64,000 nt of DNA from Croceicoccus marinus (GTDB lineage: Bacteria > Pseudomonadota > Alphaproteobacteria > Sphingomonadales > Sphingomonadaceae): contig NZ_CP019602.1 of NCBI RefSeq assembly GCF_001661675.2, forward strand, positions 1,265,501 to 1,329,500. Direction: 5' to 3'. Positions within the stretch are counted from its first letter, which is position 1; every line of letters starts with the position of its first letter. The notes under the pieces were generated by a model. That model was not told the DNA's origin. It saw only the letters and a list, made by a program, of their open reading frames with translations, and did no database searches. This document shows, piece by piece, positions 13,007-22,447 of this stretch. Both the position numbers and the translations under genes were made by a program.

Positions 13007-13117
13007 AGTGCCGGATGAATGCCGGATACGCCCCTGGGTTCCGGCAATTCGGCCTGTTTTCGAACAGCTTGGCGCATTGTCCCTGACTGGAACAAAGCGG
13101 GATAATAGACTGGAACG

Positions 13118-13148
13118 AAAAAGGGCGACTTCCTGCAGGAAGCCGCCC
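13118..13148 (-). terminator. Rho-independent terminator of rpsD
   Basis: On the minus strand a GC-rich stem with near-perfect arms (GGGCG-x-CTTCC, loop TGCA, GGAAG-x-CGCCC) is followed directly by TTTTTC. It starts 25 bases after the rpsD stop. Confidence 0.85.
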
Positions 13149-13172
13149 CATTTCTCGGTTCGAACCGATGGA

Positions 13173-13787
13173 TCAGCGCGAGTAGAACTCGACCACCAGG
13201 TTCGGTTCCATGCGGACCGGATAGGGAACCTCGTCCAGCGTGGGCACGCGGGTAAAGGTCACCTTGTCGGTGCCGTCGGTCGCGACATAGTCGGGAATCT
13301 CACGCTCGGGCAGGCTCTGCGCTTCGATCACGAGCGCCATTTCCTGCGCCTTGTTGCCCAGCGAGATCACGTCGCCGACGAAGCAGCGGCGCGAGGCGAT
13401 GTTGCACTTCACGCCATTGACCTTGATGTGGCCGTGCGAAACGATCTGGCGAGCCGCGAAGATGGTGGGCGCGAACTTGGCGCGATACACGATCATGTCG
13501 AGGCGCTGTTCCAGCAGGCCGATCAGGTTCTGGCTGGTATCGCCCTTCATGCGCGATGCTTCCTGATAGGTGCGCTTGAACTGCTTTTCGGTGACGTCGC
13601 CGTAATAGCCCTTGAGCTTCTGCTTGGCGCGCAGCTGCAGGCCGTAATCGGAAACCTTGCTCTTGCGGCGCTGGCCGTGCTGGCCGGGGCCATAGGAACG
13701 ACGGTTGACGGGGCTGTTGGGACGGCCCCAGATGTTTTCGCCCATGCGGCGGTCGAGTTTATGCTTCGAGGCTTTACGCTTCGACAT
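13173..13787 (-). CDS. rpsD: 30S ribosomal protein S4
   Basis: The 204-residue primary 16S rRNA-binding protein that nucleates assembly of the 30S body. It starts [21 protein letters not shown], the alphaproteobacterial form that lacks the zinc-binding cysteines, and contains an S4 RNA-binding domain ([30 protein letters not shown]). The start at 13787 has AGGAAAG upstream; the longer open frame to 13862 is not part of S4. It is a stand-alone gene with its own terminator, as is usual in this group. A hairpin-forming leader lies at 13863-13884. Confidence 0.97.
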   Translation of the reverse strand: MSKRKASKHKLDRRMGENIWGRPNSPVNRRSYGPGQHGQRRKSKVSDYGLQLRAKQKLKGYYGDVTEKQFKRTYQEASRMKGDTSQNLIGLLEQRLDMIVYRAKFAPTIFAARQIVSHGHIKVNGVKCNIASRRCFVGDVISLGNKAQEMALVIEAQSLPEREIPDYVATDGTDKVTFTRVPTLDEVPYPVRMEPNLVVEFYSR

Positions 13788-13862
13788 AGTCTTTCCTTCA
13801 ATATGCGGACCGCGGCGCCAGATGCGCATTGCGGTCGGATTTTTCGTGGCCCGGACACGCAC

Positions 13863-13884
13863 CGCCAGACGTCGAGGTCTGGCG
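13863..13884. repeat. Perfect 8-bp inverted repeat in the rpsD upstream region
   Basis: CGCCAGAC-N6-GTCTGGCG lies about 75 bases before the rpsD start, between the divergent rpsD and chorismate mutase genes. If transcribed with rpsD it forms a stable leader hairpin; as DNA it could be an operator. A TTGACG hexamer on the minus strand (13951-13956) further upstream could be the -35 element, with a poor -10 match, so the hairpin would be inside the leader. Confidence 0.5.
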
Positions 13885-14001
13885 CGGCCACCACTTCACC
13901 GGGGTGCGGGGCCTATTGCGAGCGCGCGCATTTGCAGAAATGCGCCCATGCGTCAAGTGCTGCGCTGGACAAGCGGCGCGGGGCGCGGCAGGGGCGGCGC
14001 C

Positions 14002-14310
14002 ATGGAAAAGACGATCGAACCCGAACTGTGCCGCACCATGAAGGAAGTGCGCCTTGGCGTCGATGCCGCCGATGCCGCGCTGATCGCGCTTTTGGCGCGG
14101 CGCTTCGGATACATGCGCGCCGCGGCCCGGATCAAGCAGGACCGCGATGCGGTGCGCGACGAGGACCGCAAGCAGGCCGTGACCGACGCCGCCGTCGAAG
14201 CCGCCCGCGTACAGGGCGTTCCGGCCGATCTGGTCGCGCGCTTGTGGGAGGATCTGGTCGAAACCTCGATCGCCTATGAAGACAGGGAATGGGCGCGCAT
14301 CCGCGGCTGA
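14002..14310 (+). CDS. Chorismate mutase, AroQ class
   Basis: A 102-residue all-helical chorismate mutase domain with no fused partner. It would convert chorismate to prephenate for phenylalanine and tyrosine. The three-helix AroQ pattern is visible: EVRLGVDAADAALIALLARRFGYMRAAARIKQDR with the arginine and lysine side chains that hold chorismate, then the C-terminal DLVARLWEDLVETSIAYED. I start at ATG 14002; the frame remains open far upstream but that section is antisense to rpsD and its leader. Some AroQ-like proteins of this size are isochorismate-pyruvate lyases (PchB), but no siderophore genes are adjacent. Confidence 0.8.
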   Translation: MEKTIEPELCRTMKEVRLGVDAADAALIALLARRFGYMRAAARIKQDRDAVRDEDRKQAVTDAAVEAARVQGVPADLVARLWEDLVETSIAYEDREWARIRG

Positions 14311-14328
14311 CTGGCCGCGCCGGCTCTC

Positions 14329-15069
14329 TCAATCGTCGCGTGGCCCCCGGGCAAGCGCGCTCAGCACGCCGCGCATGGTGCGAATTTCCAGGTGGTTCCA
14401 TGCAGGCTTGGTCAGCATGGTGCGCAAGGTCCGGCGCGTGGCCGTGGCGCGGCTTTCGGGGCGGAAATAGCCGCAGGGCTCCAGCATGGTTTCCAGCTGC
14501 GCGATCATGCCGTCCAGCTCTTCCTGCGGGGCAGGGGGCAGCAATTCCTCGCTCGTCGGCTGGCTAAGCGCGAGGTCCTGTGCGTTCAGCGATTTCGACC
14601 ATTCATAGCTCAGCAGGATCACCGCCTGCGCCAGGTTCAGCGATCCGAATTCCGGATTGATCGGCACGGTGACGATGGTGCGCGCCAGCGCCACGTCGTC
14701 GGTTTCCAGGCCCGACCGTTCCGGTCCGAACAGGATCGCGTGGCGGCCCGGCAGGCTCGCCATTTCATGCGCGGCCTGCTGGGGCGTCAGCACCGGCTTG
14801 GTCACGCCGCGCTTGCGCACGGTGGTGGCGTGGACATGCGCACAATCAGCGACGGCATCGGCGACGCTGTCATACACCTGCGCGTTTTCCAGCACGATAT
14901 CCGCGCCCGCAGCCGCCGGGCCCGCCGAAGGGTTGGGCCAGCCGTCACGCGGAGCGACAAGCCGCATCTCGGCCAGGCCGAAGTTCAGCATGGCGCGCGC
15001 AGCCTTGCCGATATTCTCGCCCAGCTGCGGGCGGACGAGGACGATGACGGGATCAGTCTGCTGCGACAT
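14329..15069 (-). CDS. trmJ: tRNA (cytidine/uridine-2'-O-)-methyltransferase TrmJ
   Basis: A 246-residue SPOUT methyltransferase expected to 2'-O-methylate tRNA position 32. It has the three SPOUT motifs: [36 protein letters not shown], and [20 protein letters not shown]. The start at 15069 lies inside the last codons of nrdR (17-base overlap), so it is translationally linked to nrdR. Its C-terminal region is extended past the methyltransferase fold, as in TrmJ. Confidence 0.88.
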   Translation of the reverse strand: MSQQTDPVIVLVRPQLGENIGKAARAMLNFGLAEMRLVAPRDGWPNPSAGPAAAGADIVLENAQVYDSVADAVADCAHVHATTVRKRGVTKPVLTPQQAAHEMASLPGRHAILFGPERSGLETDDVALARTIVTVPINPEFGSLNLAQAVILLSYEWSKSLNAQDLALSQPTSEELLPPAPQEELDGMIAQLETMLEPCGYFRPESRATATRRTLRTMLTKPAWNHLEIRTMRGVLSALARGPRDD

Positions 15070-15529
15070 CGCGCACCGTGCTGGCGAATTGCTCGAAATC
15101 GCTGGCCTCGCTGAATTCGCGGTAGACGCTGGCAAACCGGATATAGGCGACGGTGTCGAGCTGGCGCAGCCCTTCCATCACAAGCTCGCCGATTACGGCA
15201 GAGGGAATCTCGCTGTCGCCGCGCGTTTCCAGCTGGCGCTGTACGCCCGATACCAGCCGGTCGATCTGCTCGTGAGAGATGGCGCGCTTGCGGCATGCAA
15301 GGCGCACCGCATGTTCCAGCTTGCCGCGATCGAAGGGTTCGCGGCGCGGATCCTCGTCCGGGCCGCGCGATTTCAGCACGGTCACTTCGCGCAGCTGTAT
15401 ACGCTCAAACGTGGTGAAGCGCGCGCCGCAGCCCTCGCACTGACGCCTCCGGCGGATGGCGCTGCCATCTTCCGCCGGGCGGCTGTCCTTTACCTGGCTC
15501 GATTCATTCGCACAGAACGGGCAACGCAC
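15053..15529 (-). CDS. nrdR: Transcriptional repressor NrdR
   Basis: A 158-residue repressor of ribonucleotide reductase genes. It has an N-terminal zinc ribbon (CPFC ... [10 protein letters not shown]) and an ATP-cone domain starting near residue 46 ([32 protein letters not shown]) that senses ATP and dATP. It acts as a nucleotide-dependent oligomer at NrdR boxes. It sits in the common alphaproteobacterial order glyA - small gene - nrdR - trmJ and overlaps trmJ by 17 bases. No nrd target operon is in the window. Confidence 0.95.
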   Translation of the reverse strand: MRCPFCANESSQVKDSRPAEDGSAIRRRRQCEGCGARFTTFERIQLREVTVLKSRGPDEDPRREPFDRGKLEHAVRLACRKRAISHEQIDRLVSGVQRQLETRGDSEIPSAVIGELVMEGLRQLDTVAYIRFASVYREFSEASDFEQFASTVRDVAAD

Positions 15530-15543
15530 CTAGATCAATACCT

Positions 15544-15723
15544 TCAGATCTTGCCCTTGGCCTTGGCATATCCCAGGCCGCCGCCGACAACGCCGCCGAT
15601 GATCGGCCCGACGAAGGGCACGGGGATCGCGATCAGCGCGCCGACCGCGCCCCATTTCGCGGCCTTGCGCGCTTCGGGCGAAAGGCCGTTCCAGTAATCC
15701 TTGATGCCGCCGGGTTCGCTCAT
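15544..15723 (-). CDS. Small glycine-zipper membrane protein between glyA and nrdR, 59 residues
   Basis: A 59-residue protein of unknown function. Residues 1-23 are polar (MSEPGGIKDYWNGLSPEARK), followed by a hydrophobic hairpin rich in Gly, Val and Pro (GALIAIPVPFVGPIIGGVVGGGLGYA) and a basic tail AKAKGKI. The GxxxG-like spacing suggests a membrane-inserted glycine zipper. It starts 10 bases after the glyA stop and ends 14 bases before nrdR, so it is almost certainly co-transcribed and real. The frame is open to 15846, but that part only reads through glyA. Confidence 0.75.
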   Translation of the reverse strand: MSEPGGIKDYWNGLSPEARKAAKWGAVGALIAIPVPFVGPIIGGVVGGGLGYAKAKGKI

Positions 15724-15733
15724 GATGGGCTCC

Positions 15734-17032
15734 TTAGTCCTCGTAGATCGGGAATCGATCGCACAGGGCTTCGACGCGCTGGCGGACATTCCGTTCCACC
15801 TCCGGGTCGCCGGCCTCTCCGCACTTGGCCAGTCCGTCGAGGACATCGGCGACCATGTGGCCGATTTCGCGGAATTCCTCGGGTCCGAAGCCGCGCGTGG
15901 TGCCTGCGGGGCTGCCGACGCGGATGCCGCTGGTCTTCATCGGCGGCAGCGGGTCGAAGGGGATGCCGTTCTTGTTGCAGGTGATGCCCGCACGCTCCAG
16001 CGCTTCGTCCGCGTCCTTGCCGGTCACGCCCAGCGGGGTCAGGTCGATCAGCGCGAGATGGGTGTCGGTGCCGCCCGAAACGACTTCGGCGCCGCGCTGC
16101 TTGAGCGTGGCGGCAAGCACCTGCGCATTCTCGACCACCAGTCGGCTATAGGCCTTGAAGTCGGGGCGCAGCGCCTCGCCGAAGGCGACTGCCTTGGCGG
16201 CGATCACATGCATCAGCGGCCCGCCTTGAAGCCCCGGAAAGACCGCGGAGTTCAGCTTCTTGGCCAGCTTATCGTCATTGGTCAGGATCATGCCGCCGCG
16301 CGGACCGCGCAGCGTCTTGTGCGTCGTGGTTGTGGCGACATGTGCGTGCGGGAAGGGCGAGGGGTGGATGCCCGCCGCGACCAGCCCCGCGAAATGAGCC
16401 ATGTCGACATGGAACAGCGCATCGACCGAATCCGCGATGGCGCGCATGCGGGCAAAGTCGATGATGCGCGGATAGGCGCTGCCGCCTGCGATGATCAGCT
16501 TGGGACGGTGCTCCTGCGCAAGACGCTCGACCTCGTCATAGTCGATCAAATGCGTGTCCTTCGTCACGCCATATTGCACGGCGTTGAACCATTTGCCCGA
16601 CAGCGCGGCCCTGGCGCCATGGGTGAGGTGGCCGCCCGCGTCCAGGCTCATGCCCAGGATGGTATCGCCCGGCTTCACCGTCGCCAGCAGCACCGCGCCA
16701 TTGGCCTGCGCGCCCGAATGGGGCTGCACATTGGCGAATTCGCAGCCGAAAAGCTCCTTCGCGCGGTCGATGGCAAGCTGCTCGACCGTGTCGGACGGTT
16801 CGCAGCCCTGGTAATAGCGGCGGCCGGGATAACCCTCGGCATATTTGTTTGTGAAGACCGAGCCTTGTGCGGCCAGCACCGCCTTGGACACGATATTCTC
16901 GCTCGCGATCAGTTCGATCTGCTTGCGCTCGCGCTTCAGCTCGTGGTTGATGGCATCGGCGACGGCGGGGTCCGAGGCGGCGATGTCATCGGTGAAGAAC
17001 CCGCTGCTGCGGATCGCGGTGTCGACGGTCAT
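15734..17032 (-). CDS. glyA: Serine hydroxymethyltransferase
   Basis: A 432-residue PLP enzyme interconverting serine and glycine and charging tetrahydrofolate with a one-carbon unit. The PLP lysine is in [14 protein letters not shown], and the folate and substrate segments [13 protein letters not shown] and [15 protein letters not shown] are intact. ATG 17032 has AAAGAGA upstream. Its leader contains three 15-16-base direct repeats (17054-17099). It heads the glyA - small gene - nrdR - trmJ unit. Confidence 0.96.
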   Translation of the reverse strand: MTVDTAIRSSGFFTDDIAASDPAVADAINHELKRERKQIELIASENIVSKAVLAAQGSVFTNKYAEGYPGRRYYQGCEPSDTVEQLAIDRAKELFGCEFANVQPHSGAQANGAVLLATVKPGDTILGMSLDAGGHLTHGARAALSGKWFNAVQYGVTKDTHLIDYDEVERLAQEHRPKLIIAGGSAYPRIIDFARMRAIADSVDALFHVDMAHFAGLVAAGIHPSPFPHAHVATTTTHKTLRGPRGGMILTNDDKLAKKLNSAVFPGLQGGPLMHVIAAKAVAFGEALRPDFKAYSRLVVENAQVLAATLKQRGAEVVSGGTDTHLALIDLTPLGVTGKDADEALERAGITCNKNGIPFDPLPPMKTSGIRVGSPAGTTRGFGPEEFREIGHMVADVLDGLAKCGEAGDPEVERNVRQRVEALCDRFPIYED

Positions 17033-17053
17033 GATGTCTCTTTCACGCTTGGG

Positions 17054-17099
17054 ACTTGGGCAAATAGGGACTTGGACAAATTAAACTTGGACAACTGGG
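17054..17099. repeat. Three tandem 15-16-base direct repeats in the glyA leader
   Basis: Repeats begin at 17054, 17070 and 17085, each with core ACTTGG(G/A)CAA; on the glyA-coding strand they read TTG(T/C)CCAAGT. They lie 22-67 bases upstream of the glyA start in the 89-base gap after rpiB. Helical phasing is about 1.5 turns per unit, so neighbouring copies face opposite sides of the DNA. Confidence 0.65.
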
Positions 17100-17121
17100 T
17101 CTGGGGCAGATTCCGTCCCGT

Positions 17122-17577
17122 TCAGGACGCTTTCCTGGTCACGAAGGGAGGGGCTGAAAGCTTGTCGACGCGCCCTTCGTGACGGCCGCCTTCGAAGCGG
17201 CCCACCATGAAGGCGGCGATGCAGGCCTTGGCCATGTCGATCCCGGTCAGGCGCGATCCGATCGCGATGGCGTTGGCATCGTTGTGCTCACGCGCCAGCA
17301 TGGCTGACAGGGGCTCACCCACCAGCGCGCAGCGCATCGCGGGATGGCGATTGATCGCAATCGAAATGCCGATGCCCGAACCGCAGATCGCGACGCCGAA
17401 ATCGCACGCGCCGCCGGAAACGGCCAGCGCCAGCTTGTAGCCGAAATCGGGGTAGTCGACGCGTGCATCGTTCTGCGGCCCGCAATCGGTGACGACATGG
17501 CCCTCATCCGCCAGCCAGCGGGCGATATCCTGCTTCAAGTCGAAACCGGCGTGATCGGAAGCGATGGCAATGCGCAT
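17122..17577 (-). CDS. rpiB: Ribose-5-phosphate isomerase B
   Basis: A 151-residue RpiB/LacAB-family isomerase interconverting ribose 5-phosphate and ribulose 5-phosphate. The starting strand MRIAIASDHAGFDLKQ carries the phosphate-binding residues, and AICGSGIGISIAINR contains the catalytic cysteine. HNDANAIAIGSR is the expected substrate loop. It lies just upstream of glyA on the same strand with an 89-base gap holding direct repeats, so co-transcription is possible but not certain. Confidence 0.93.
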   Translation of the reverse strand: MRIAIASDHAGFDLKQDIARWLADEGHVVTDCGPQNDARVDYPDFGYKLALAVSGGACDFGVAICGSGIGISIAINRHPAMRCALVGEPLSAMLAREHNDANAIAIGSRLTGIDMAKACIAAFMVGRFEGGRHEGRVDKLSAPPFVTRKAS

Positions 17578-17714
17578 GAACGGCCTGTGTCAGTTTAGAG
17601 ACTCGCGGGGTTTGGCGTCGCGCATAGTGGGTCAATACGCGAATGGCCACTGCAATCCGGTTTGGGGCAGGGAAAGCGTTGATTTGCCGACGCGCCAGCG
17701 GACAGCCAAACGAA

Positions 17715-17750
17715 AGGGGCCCCGGAGGGAATTTTCCCGCGAGGCCCCCA
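17715..17750 (-). terminator. Probable terminator of rpoD
   Basis: A GGGGCC/GGCCCC stem with a GGGA/TCCC inner stem lies 22 bases after the rpoD stop. On the minus strand only TTTC follows, so the T-run is short; a longer T-rich stretch (TCTTTTCTTT) lies on the plus side. Confidence 0.55.
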
Positions 17751-17772
17751 TCTTTTCTTTCGAATGAACGGC

Positions 17773-19800
17773 TTACTGGTCGAGGAAGCTGCGCATCTTG
17801 CGGCTGCGGCTCGGGTGCTTCAGCTTGCGCAGCGCCTTTGCCTCGATCTGGCGGATACGTTCGCGGGTGACCGAGAACTGCTGTCCGACTTCCTCAAGCG
17901 TGTGATCGGTGTTCATGCCGATGCCGAAACGCATGCGCAGCACGCGCTCCTCACGCGGGGTGAGCGAAGCGAGGACGCGGGTGACCGTTTCCTTCAAATT
18001 CGCCTGGATGGCGGCATCGACCGGAATGATCGCGTTCTTGTCCTCGATGAAATCGCCCAGGTGCGAATCCTCCTCGTCGCCGATCGGCGTTTCGAGGGAG
18101 ATCGGCTCCTTGGCGATCTTCATCACCTTGCGAACCTTTTCGAGCGGCATCGACAGACGCTCGGCCATTTCCTCGGGCGTGGGCTCGCGGCCCTGCTCGT
18201 GCAGGAACTGGCGGCTCGTGCGGACCAGCTTGTTGATCGTCTCGATCATGTGGACCGGGATACGGATCGTGCGGGCCTGATCGGCGATCGAGCGGGTGAT
18301 CGCCTGCCTGATCCACCAGGTCGCATAGGTCGAGAACTTGTAGCCGCGGCGGTATTCGAACTTGTCGACCGCCTTCATCAGGCCGATGTTGCCTTCCTGG
18401 ATCAGGTCGAGGAACTGCAGCCCGCGATTGGTATATTTCTTCGCGATGGAAATCACGAGGCGCAGGTTCGCCTCGACCATTTCCTTCTTCGCAATGCGCG
18501 CCTCGCGCTCACCCTTCTGCACCATGTTCACGATGCGGCGGAACTCGGGCAGGGCCATGCCGGTCTGGCTGGCGATATCGGCGATCTCGGCGCGAATGCG
18601 CTCGACCGCTTCGCCTTCCTTGTCGGCGAAGGCGGCCCATTTCTTGTCCTTCTTCGCGACGCTGGTCATCCATCCTTCGTCAAGCTCGTGCCCGACATAG
18701 GACTGAAGGAAGTCGGCGCGCTTCACCTTGTGCCGTTCGGCAAGGCGCAGCATCTGGCCGCCAAGTGCGGTCAGCCGGCGGTTGAAGGCATAGAGATTGT
18801 CGACCAGGAATTCGATCTTGGTCGCGTGGAACTGCACGGATTCGACCTCGGCGGTCAGCTCCTCGCGCAGGTTCTCGTACTTGTCTTCCTTGCCCTTGGC
18901 GAAGACATCGCCGCGGCCCATCGCGTCGACCCGCTCGTTCTGCAGCTTCTCGAAGCTCTTGAACAGCTTGGTGATGCGGGCGAAACGTTCCAGCGCGTCC
19001 GGCTTGAGAGCGGCTTCCATCTGGGCGAGCGAGAGGGTGTTGTCCTCCTCGTCGTCGTCCTTGCGGCGGCTTTCGCCGTCCTCGCCGTCCTCGCCTTCGC
19101 TCTCTTCATCCTCGTCGTCGTCATCGTCCTCTTTATAGGACGGACCGGCGGTTTCCTCGGAAATCTCGCCGTCGCCTTCGTCGTCGTCGTTGAGGTTCTC
19201 GGGCGCGGGCTCCTTGGACAGCATGGCGTCGAGATCGAGGATCTCGCGCAGCTGCATTTCCTCGTTGTTGAGCGCCTCGGACCACTGGATGATCGCGTGG
19301 AAGGTGATCGGGCTTTCGCAAAGCCCCATGATCATCATGTCGCGTCCGGCCTCGATCCGCTTGGCGATGGCGATCTCGCCCTCGCGGCTCAGCAGTTCGA
19401 CGGCACCCATCTCGCGCAGATACATCCGCACGGGATCGTCGGTCCGCTCGATCGTTTCCTTCTTCTTGACCGGCGCCTTGTGATCCTTGGGCGCGGTGCC
19501 ATCGTCGGAATCGGTATCGTCGTCGTCGTCCGAATCGATTTCGTCGGGCGTTTCCTCGCCCTCTTCGGAATCGTCGTCGTTCTCGACGATGTTCACGCCC
19601 ATTTCCGAGATCGCGGACATCACATCCTCGATCTGCTCGGACGACATCTGGTCCTGCGGCAGGGCCTCGTTCAGCTCGTCATAGGTGATCACGCCGCGCT
19701 TCTTGGCGCGAGCGATCAGCTTCTTGATGGACGCTTCGTTGAGGTCGATCAGCGGCGCATCGCCGTCACTACCGCCGCCGTTTGTCGTTTTGGTCGCCAT
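17773..19800 (-). CDS. rpoD: RNA polymerase primary sigma factor (sigma-70)
   Basis: The 675-residue housekeeping sigma factor. Region 1.1 is at the N terminus ([24 protein letters not shown]), followed by an acidic stretch (residues ~70-105). Region 1.2 is [31 protein letters not shown], then a long acidic non-conserved region (~190-240). Region 2 holds [32 protein letters not shown], and region 4 ends [32 protein letters not shown]. It follows dnaG with a 96-base gap, the classic dnaG-rpoD macromolecular-synthesis order. Confidence 0.97.
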   Translation of the reverse strand: MATKTTNGGGSDGDAPLIDLNEASIKKLIARAKKRGVITYDELNEALPQDQMSSEQIEDVMSAISEMGVNIVENDDDSEEGEETPDEIDSDDDDDTDSDDGTAPKDHKAPVKKKETIERTDDPVRMYLREMGAVELLSREGEIAIAKRIEAGRDMMIMGLCESPITFHAIIQWSEALNNEEMQLREILDLDAMLSKEPAPENLNDDDEGDGEISEETAGPSYKEDDDDDEDEESEGEDGEDGESRRKDDDEEDNTLSLAQMEAALKPDALERFARITKLFKSFEKLQNERVDAMGRGDVFAKGKEDKYENLREELTAEVESVQFHATKIEFLVDNLYAFNRRLTALGGQMLRLAERHKVKRADFLQSYVGHELDEGWMTSVAKKDKKWAAFADKEGEAVERIRAEIADIASQTGMALPEFRRIVNMVQKGEREARIAKKEMVEANLRLVISIAKKYTNRGLQFLDLIQEGNIGLMKAVDKFEYRRGYKFSTYATWWIRQAITRSIADQARTIRIPVHMIETINKLVRTSRQFLHEQGREPTPEEMAERLSMPLEKVRKVMKIAKEPISLETPIGDEEDSHLGDFIEDKNAIIPVDAAIQANLKETVTRVLASLTPREERVLRMRFGIGMNTDHTLEEVGQQFSVTRERIRQIEAKALRKLKHPSRSRKMRSFLDQ

Positions 19801-19896
19801 TACCGCCTATTCATCTGTCTGATCTTCAGCCCGCCGGTCCCTTGGACAAGGACCCGCCGGGGCGTTCGATCGAATGATTTCCTGCCAGCCCGTATT

Positions 19897-21780
19897 TTAC
19901 TGGTTGCCACCTCGCATGGCCGCCATTTGCATGAGGCGAGCATCGAATTCCAGCTTTCTCTTCAACAAACGCTGCTGCTCGGCGAATGACCCTTCCGGAT
20001 CCTCGCCAAACCGCGCGGTTGCCGCTGCGAGGGCGGCCTCTATCACCGGTCTTTCTACCAGCAGCGAGATCGCCTCCGTCAAATCCTTCGTGGCCTCGGG
20101 CTCCGTCGTTCGATCGGACAGGAAGGCAAGTTTCATGCCGCCGATCGCATCCCCATGGGGCAGGGCCAGTCCACGCTCGGCCAATATGGCGGGAATATCG
20201 TGACTTTCAAGCGACCCACCACCGATTTGCCCCGTTTCCGCAAGTTCCAGCAAGGCGTCGAGGATGCGCGCCTGTCCGCTATCCTCGGGCCGAAGCTGAG
20301 AGATCTGCTCGGCCCGCGCGGCAAGCAGGGACGGATGGCGTGTCAGGCCGAAGATGACCGCGCCCATCAGGCGGGTTCGCGCGGTCGCGGGCCCAAGCTG
20401 GCGCAGCAGGGGCGAGGGCGGGGCGTTGGTGCTGCCGAAACTGCGGAAGCCGCGGCCGTCGCGGTTTTGCCCCCTTGGCGTAAAGGAACGCGGCGCGCGC
20501 GGCGGAAAGGCGAATTCCGAAAATCGGTCGCGCAGTTCGCGGGCATAGAGCGCGCGAATGTCGGGGTGCTGGATTGTATCGGCATGCGCCATCAGCCGCT
20601 CCTTCAGACCCGCCTTGGCCTCGGGCGTGTTCTGCAAGGTGGCTGACCTCTCGTGCCGCCAGATGATGTCCAGCAGGCCTTCTCCCTTGCCCAGCAGTCC
20701 CTTCATCGCGGCACGGCCGTCGCGGCGGATCAGATCGTCGGGGTCCAGTCCTTCCGGCAGGGTGACGATGGACAGGCTGTGGCCGGGACGCAGCATCGGC
20801 AGTGCGCGCTCCACCGCGCGCATCGCGGCGCGCTGGCCCGCCGCATCGCCATCGAAGCACAGCACCGGCACCGGAACCATGCGCCACAACAGATCGATCT
20901 GCTGCTCGGTCAGTGCCGTGCCCATCGGGGCGACCGCCTCGCCGATGCCGGCGCCCGCCAGCGCCACCACGTCCATATAGCCTTCTACCACGACCAGGCG
21001 ATCGCTCTGGCGCGATGCGGCGGAGGCGCGGTGGAGGTTGTAGAGCGTGCGGCCCTTGTCGAAGACCGGGGTGTCGGGGGAATTGAGATATTTGGGCGCA
21101 CCGGAAGATTGGGAAGCGTCCATCTTTTGAAGGATCCGCCCGCCAAAGCCGATGACCCGCGCGCGGCGGTTCTGGATCGGCAGCATCAGCCGCCCGCGGA
21201 ACCGGTCGTACGGTTCCTTGCCGTCGACCGAGATCAGTAGGCCGGCCTCGATTAGCATGTCGCGTTCGAAGCCTGACAGCGCCTGCGCTATCGCGCCCCG
21301 GGCGTCCGGGGCATAGCCGAAGCCGAATTCGCGGATCTGCGCCTCGGTAATGCCGCGCTGCTTCAGATAGGCGCGCGCCTCGGCGCCATCGGGACCGGAC
21401 AGGTTGCGCACGAACCAGGCCTGCGCCTCGCCCAGCACGTCGTGCAGCGAAGCGCGCTGCTCGGCTGCCTGCGCATAGCGGGGATCGGGTGCGGGCACTT
21501 CCATGCCGGCCTGCTCGGCCAGTTCCTTGACCGCATCCATGAACGGCAGGCCGCGCTGGTCGGTCATCCAGCGGATCGCATCGCCATGCGCGCCGCAGCC
21601 GAAGCAGTGATAGAACTGCTTCTCGTCGTTGACGTAGAAGCTGGGCGTATTCTCGTTATGGAACGGGCAGCAGGCCTTGAACTCGCGCCCCGCACGCTGA
21701 AGCTTTTCGGTACGACCGATCAGCGCGGACAGGGTGGTCCGCGACCGCAGTTCGTCCAGCCATTGGGGTGAGAGCGCCAT
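19897..21780 (-). CDS. dnaG: DNA primase
   Basis: A 627-residue primase that lays RNA primers for DnaB-driven replication. It has the N-terminal CHC2 zinc finger (CCPFHNENTPSFYVNDEKQFYHCFGCGAHGD), the TOPRIM domain (LVVVEGYMDVVALAGAG ... VLCFDGDAAGQRAA) and a C-terminal helicase-binding region that is Arg/Pro-rich before it. The start at 21780 has AGGGGGCG upstream. It follows yqeY by 23 bases, so yqeY-dnaG-rpoD probably form one unit with internal promoters. Confidence 0.96.
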   Translation of the reverse strand: MALSPQWLDELRSRTTLSALIGRTEKLQRAGREFKACCPFHNENTPSFYVNDEKQFYHCFGCGAHGDAIRWMTDQRGLPFMDAVKELAEQAGMEVPAPDPRYAQAAEQRASLHDVLGEAQAWFVRNLSGPDGAEARAYLKQRGITEAQIREFGFGYAPDARGAIAQALSGFERDMLIEAGLLISVDGKEPYDRFRGRLMLPIQNRRARVIGFGGRILQKMDASQSSGAPKYLNSPDTPVFDKGRTLYNLHRASAASRQSDRLVVVEGYMDVVALAGAGIGEAVAPMGTALTEQQIDLLWRMVPVPVLCFDGDAAGQRAAMRAVERALPMLRPGHSLSIVTLPEGLDPDDLIRRDGRAAMKGLLGKGEGLLDIIWRHERSATLQNTPEAKAGLKERLMAHADTIQHPDIRALYARELRDRFSEFAFPPRAPRSFTPRGQNRDGRGFRSFGSTNAPPSPLLRQLGPATARTRLMGAVIFGLTRHPSLLAARAEQISQLRPEDSGQARILDALLELAETGQIGGGSLESHDIPAILAERGLALPHGDAIGGMKLAFLSDRTTEPEATKDLTEAISLLVERPVIEAALAAATARFGEDPEGSFAEQQRLLKRKLEFDARLMQMAAMRGGNQ

Positions 21781-21803
21781 CGCCCCCTAATGCCGCAGCT
21801 GCC

Positions 21804-22256
21804 CTAGGAAAGCGAGGCCTTCACCAGCGCGCTTGCCTTGCTCATGTCCAGCTCGGTGCCGTGGCGCGCCTTCAGCTCGGCCATGACCTTGCCCATGTCC
21901 TTCATGCCGCTGGCGCCGGTGTCGGCCTTGATTTGCTCGATCGCGGCGGTGGTTTCCTCCTCGCTCATCTGCGCGGGAAGGAACTCCTCGATCACGGCCA
22001 GTTCCTTCTCCTCGGCCTCGGCGAGTTCGGCGCGGCCGCCCTCGTTGTACATCGTGATCGATTCGCGGCGCTGCTTGGCCATCTTCTGCAGCACGTCGAT
22101 CACCAGCGCGTCGTCGTCGCCCGCCGCCTCGCTGGTGCGCAGTTCGATGTCGCGGTCCTTGACCTTGGCCAGGATCAGGCGGACGGCGTTCAGCCGCTCC
22201 TTGTCCTTGTCCTTCATGGCCTGGATCTGGGCTGCCTTGAGATCGTCGCGAAGCAT
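21804..22256 (-). CDS. GatB/YqeY domain protein
   Basis: A 150-residue YqeY-family protein, related to the tail domain of the amidotransferase subunit GatB that contacts tRNA. It starts MLRDDLKAAQIQAMKDKDKERLNAVRLILAKVKDRDIE and contains EEFLPAQMSEEE and the GKVMAELKARHG motif of the family. The exact function is not established. It precedes dnaG, a frequent arrangement. The start is ATG 22256; an open extension to 22364 enters the divergent promoter region shared with carA. Confidence 0.88.
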   Translation of the reverse strand: MLRDDLKAAQIQAMKDKDKERLNAVRLILAKVKDRDIELRTSEAAGDDDALVIDVLQKMAKQRRESITMYNEGGRAELAEAEEKELAVIEEFLPAQMSEEETTAAIEQIKADTGASGMKDMGKVMAELKARHGTELDMSKASALVKASLS

Positions 22257-22370
22257 GATTTTTCTCTTGTCAAAGGAGTGATCTGGTCGTTCGCTCGCCA
22301 GATAGGCTTGATTACGGGCGATGCAAACCGAACTTGAGGCCTGTAACCTGCATTTATGCGGCAAGCCCGC

Positions 22371-22399
22371 TTGACGGTATGCGCTCTCGTCTCTAGCGG
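22371..22399 (+). promoter_or_regulatory. Candidate carA promoter
   Basis: TTGACG at 22371-22376, then 17 bases, then TAGCGG at 22394-22399, followed by carA 48 bases later. The -35 element is good; the -10 element is a poor match. It lies in the 191-base gap between the divergent yqeY and carA. Confidence 0.35.
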
Positions 22400-22447
22400 A
22401 CGGGACTTAGCACATATCGCCGGAAACCCTAGCTAACGGAGCGCCAA

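Noticed and set aside
17764..19989. A 741-codon open frame antisense to rpoD, rich in His, Leu, Val and Asp
   Set aside because: It mirrors rpoD codon structure in a GC-rich genome, has no recognisable domain, and covers a certain essential gene.
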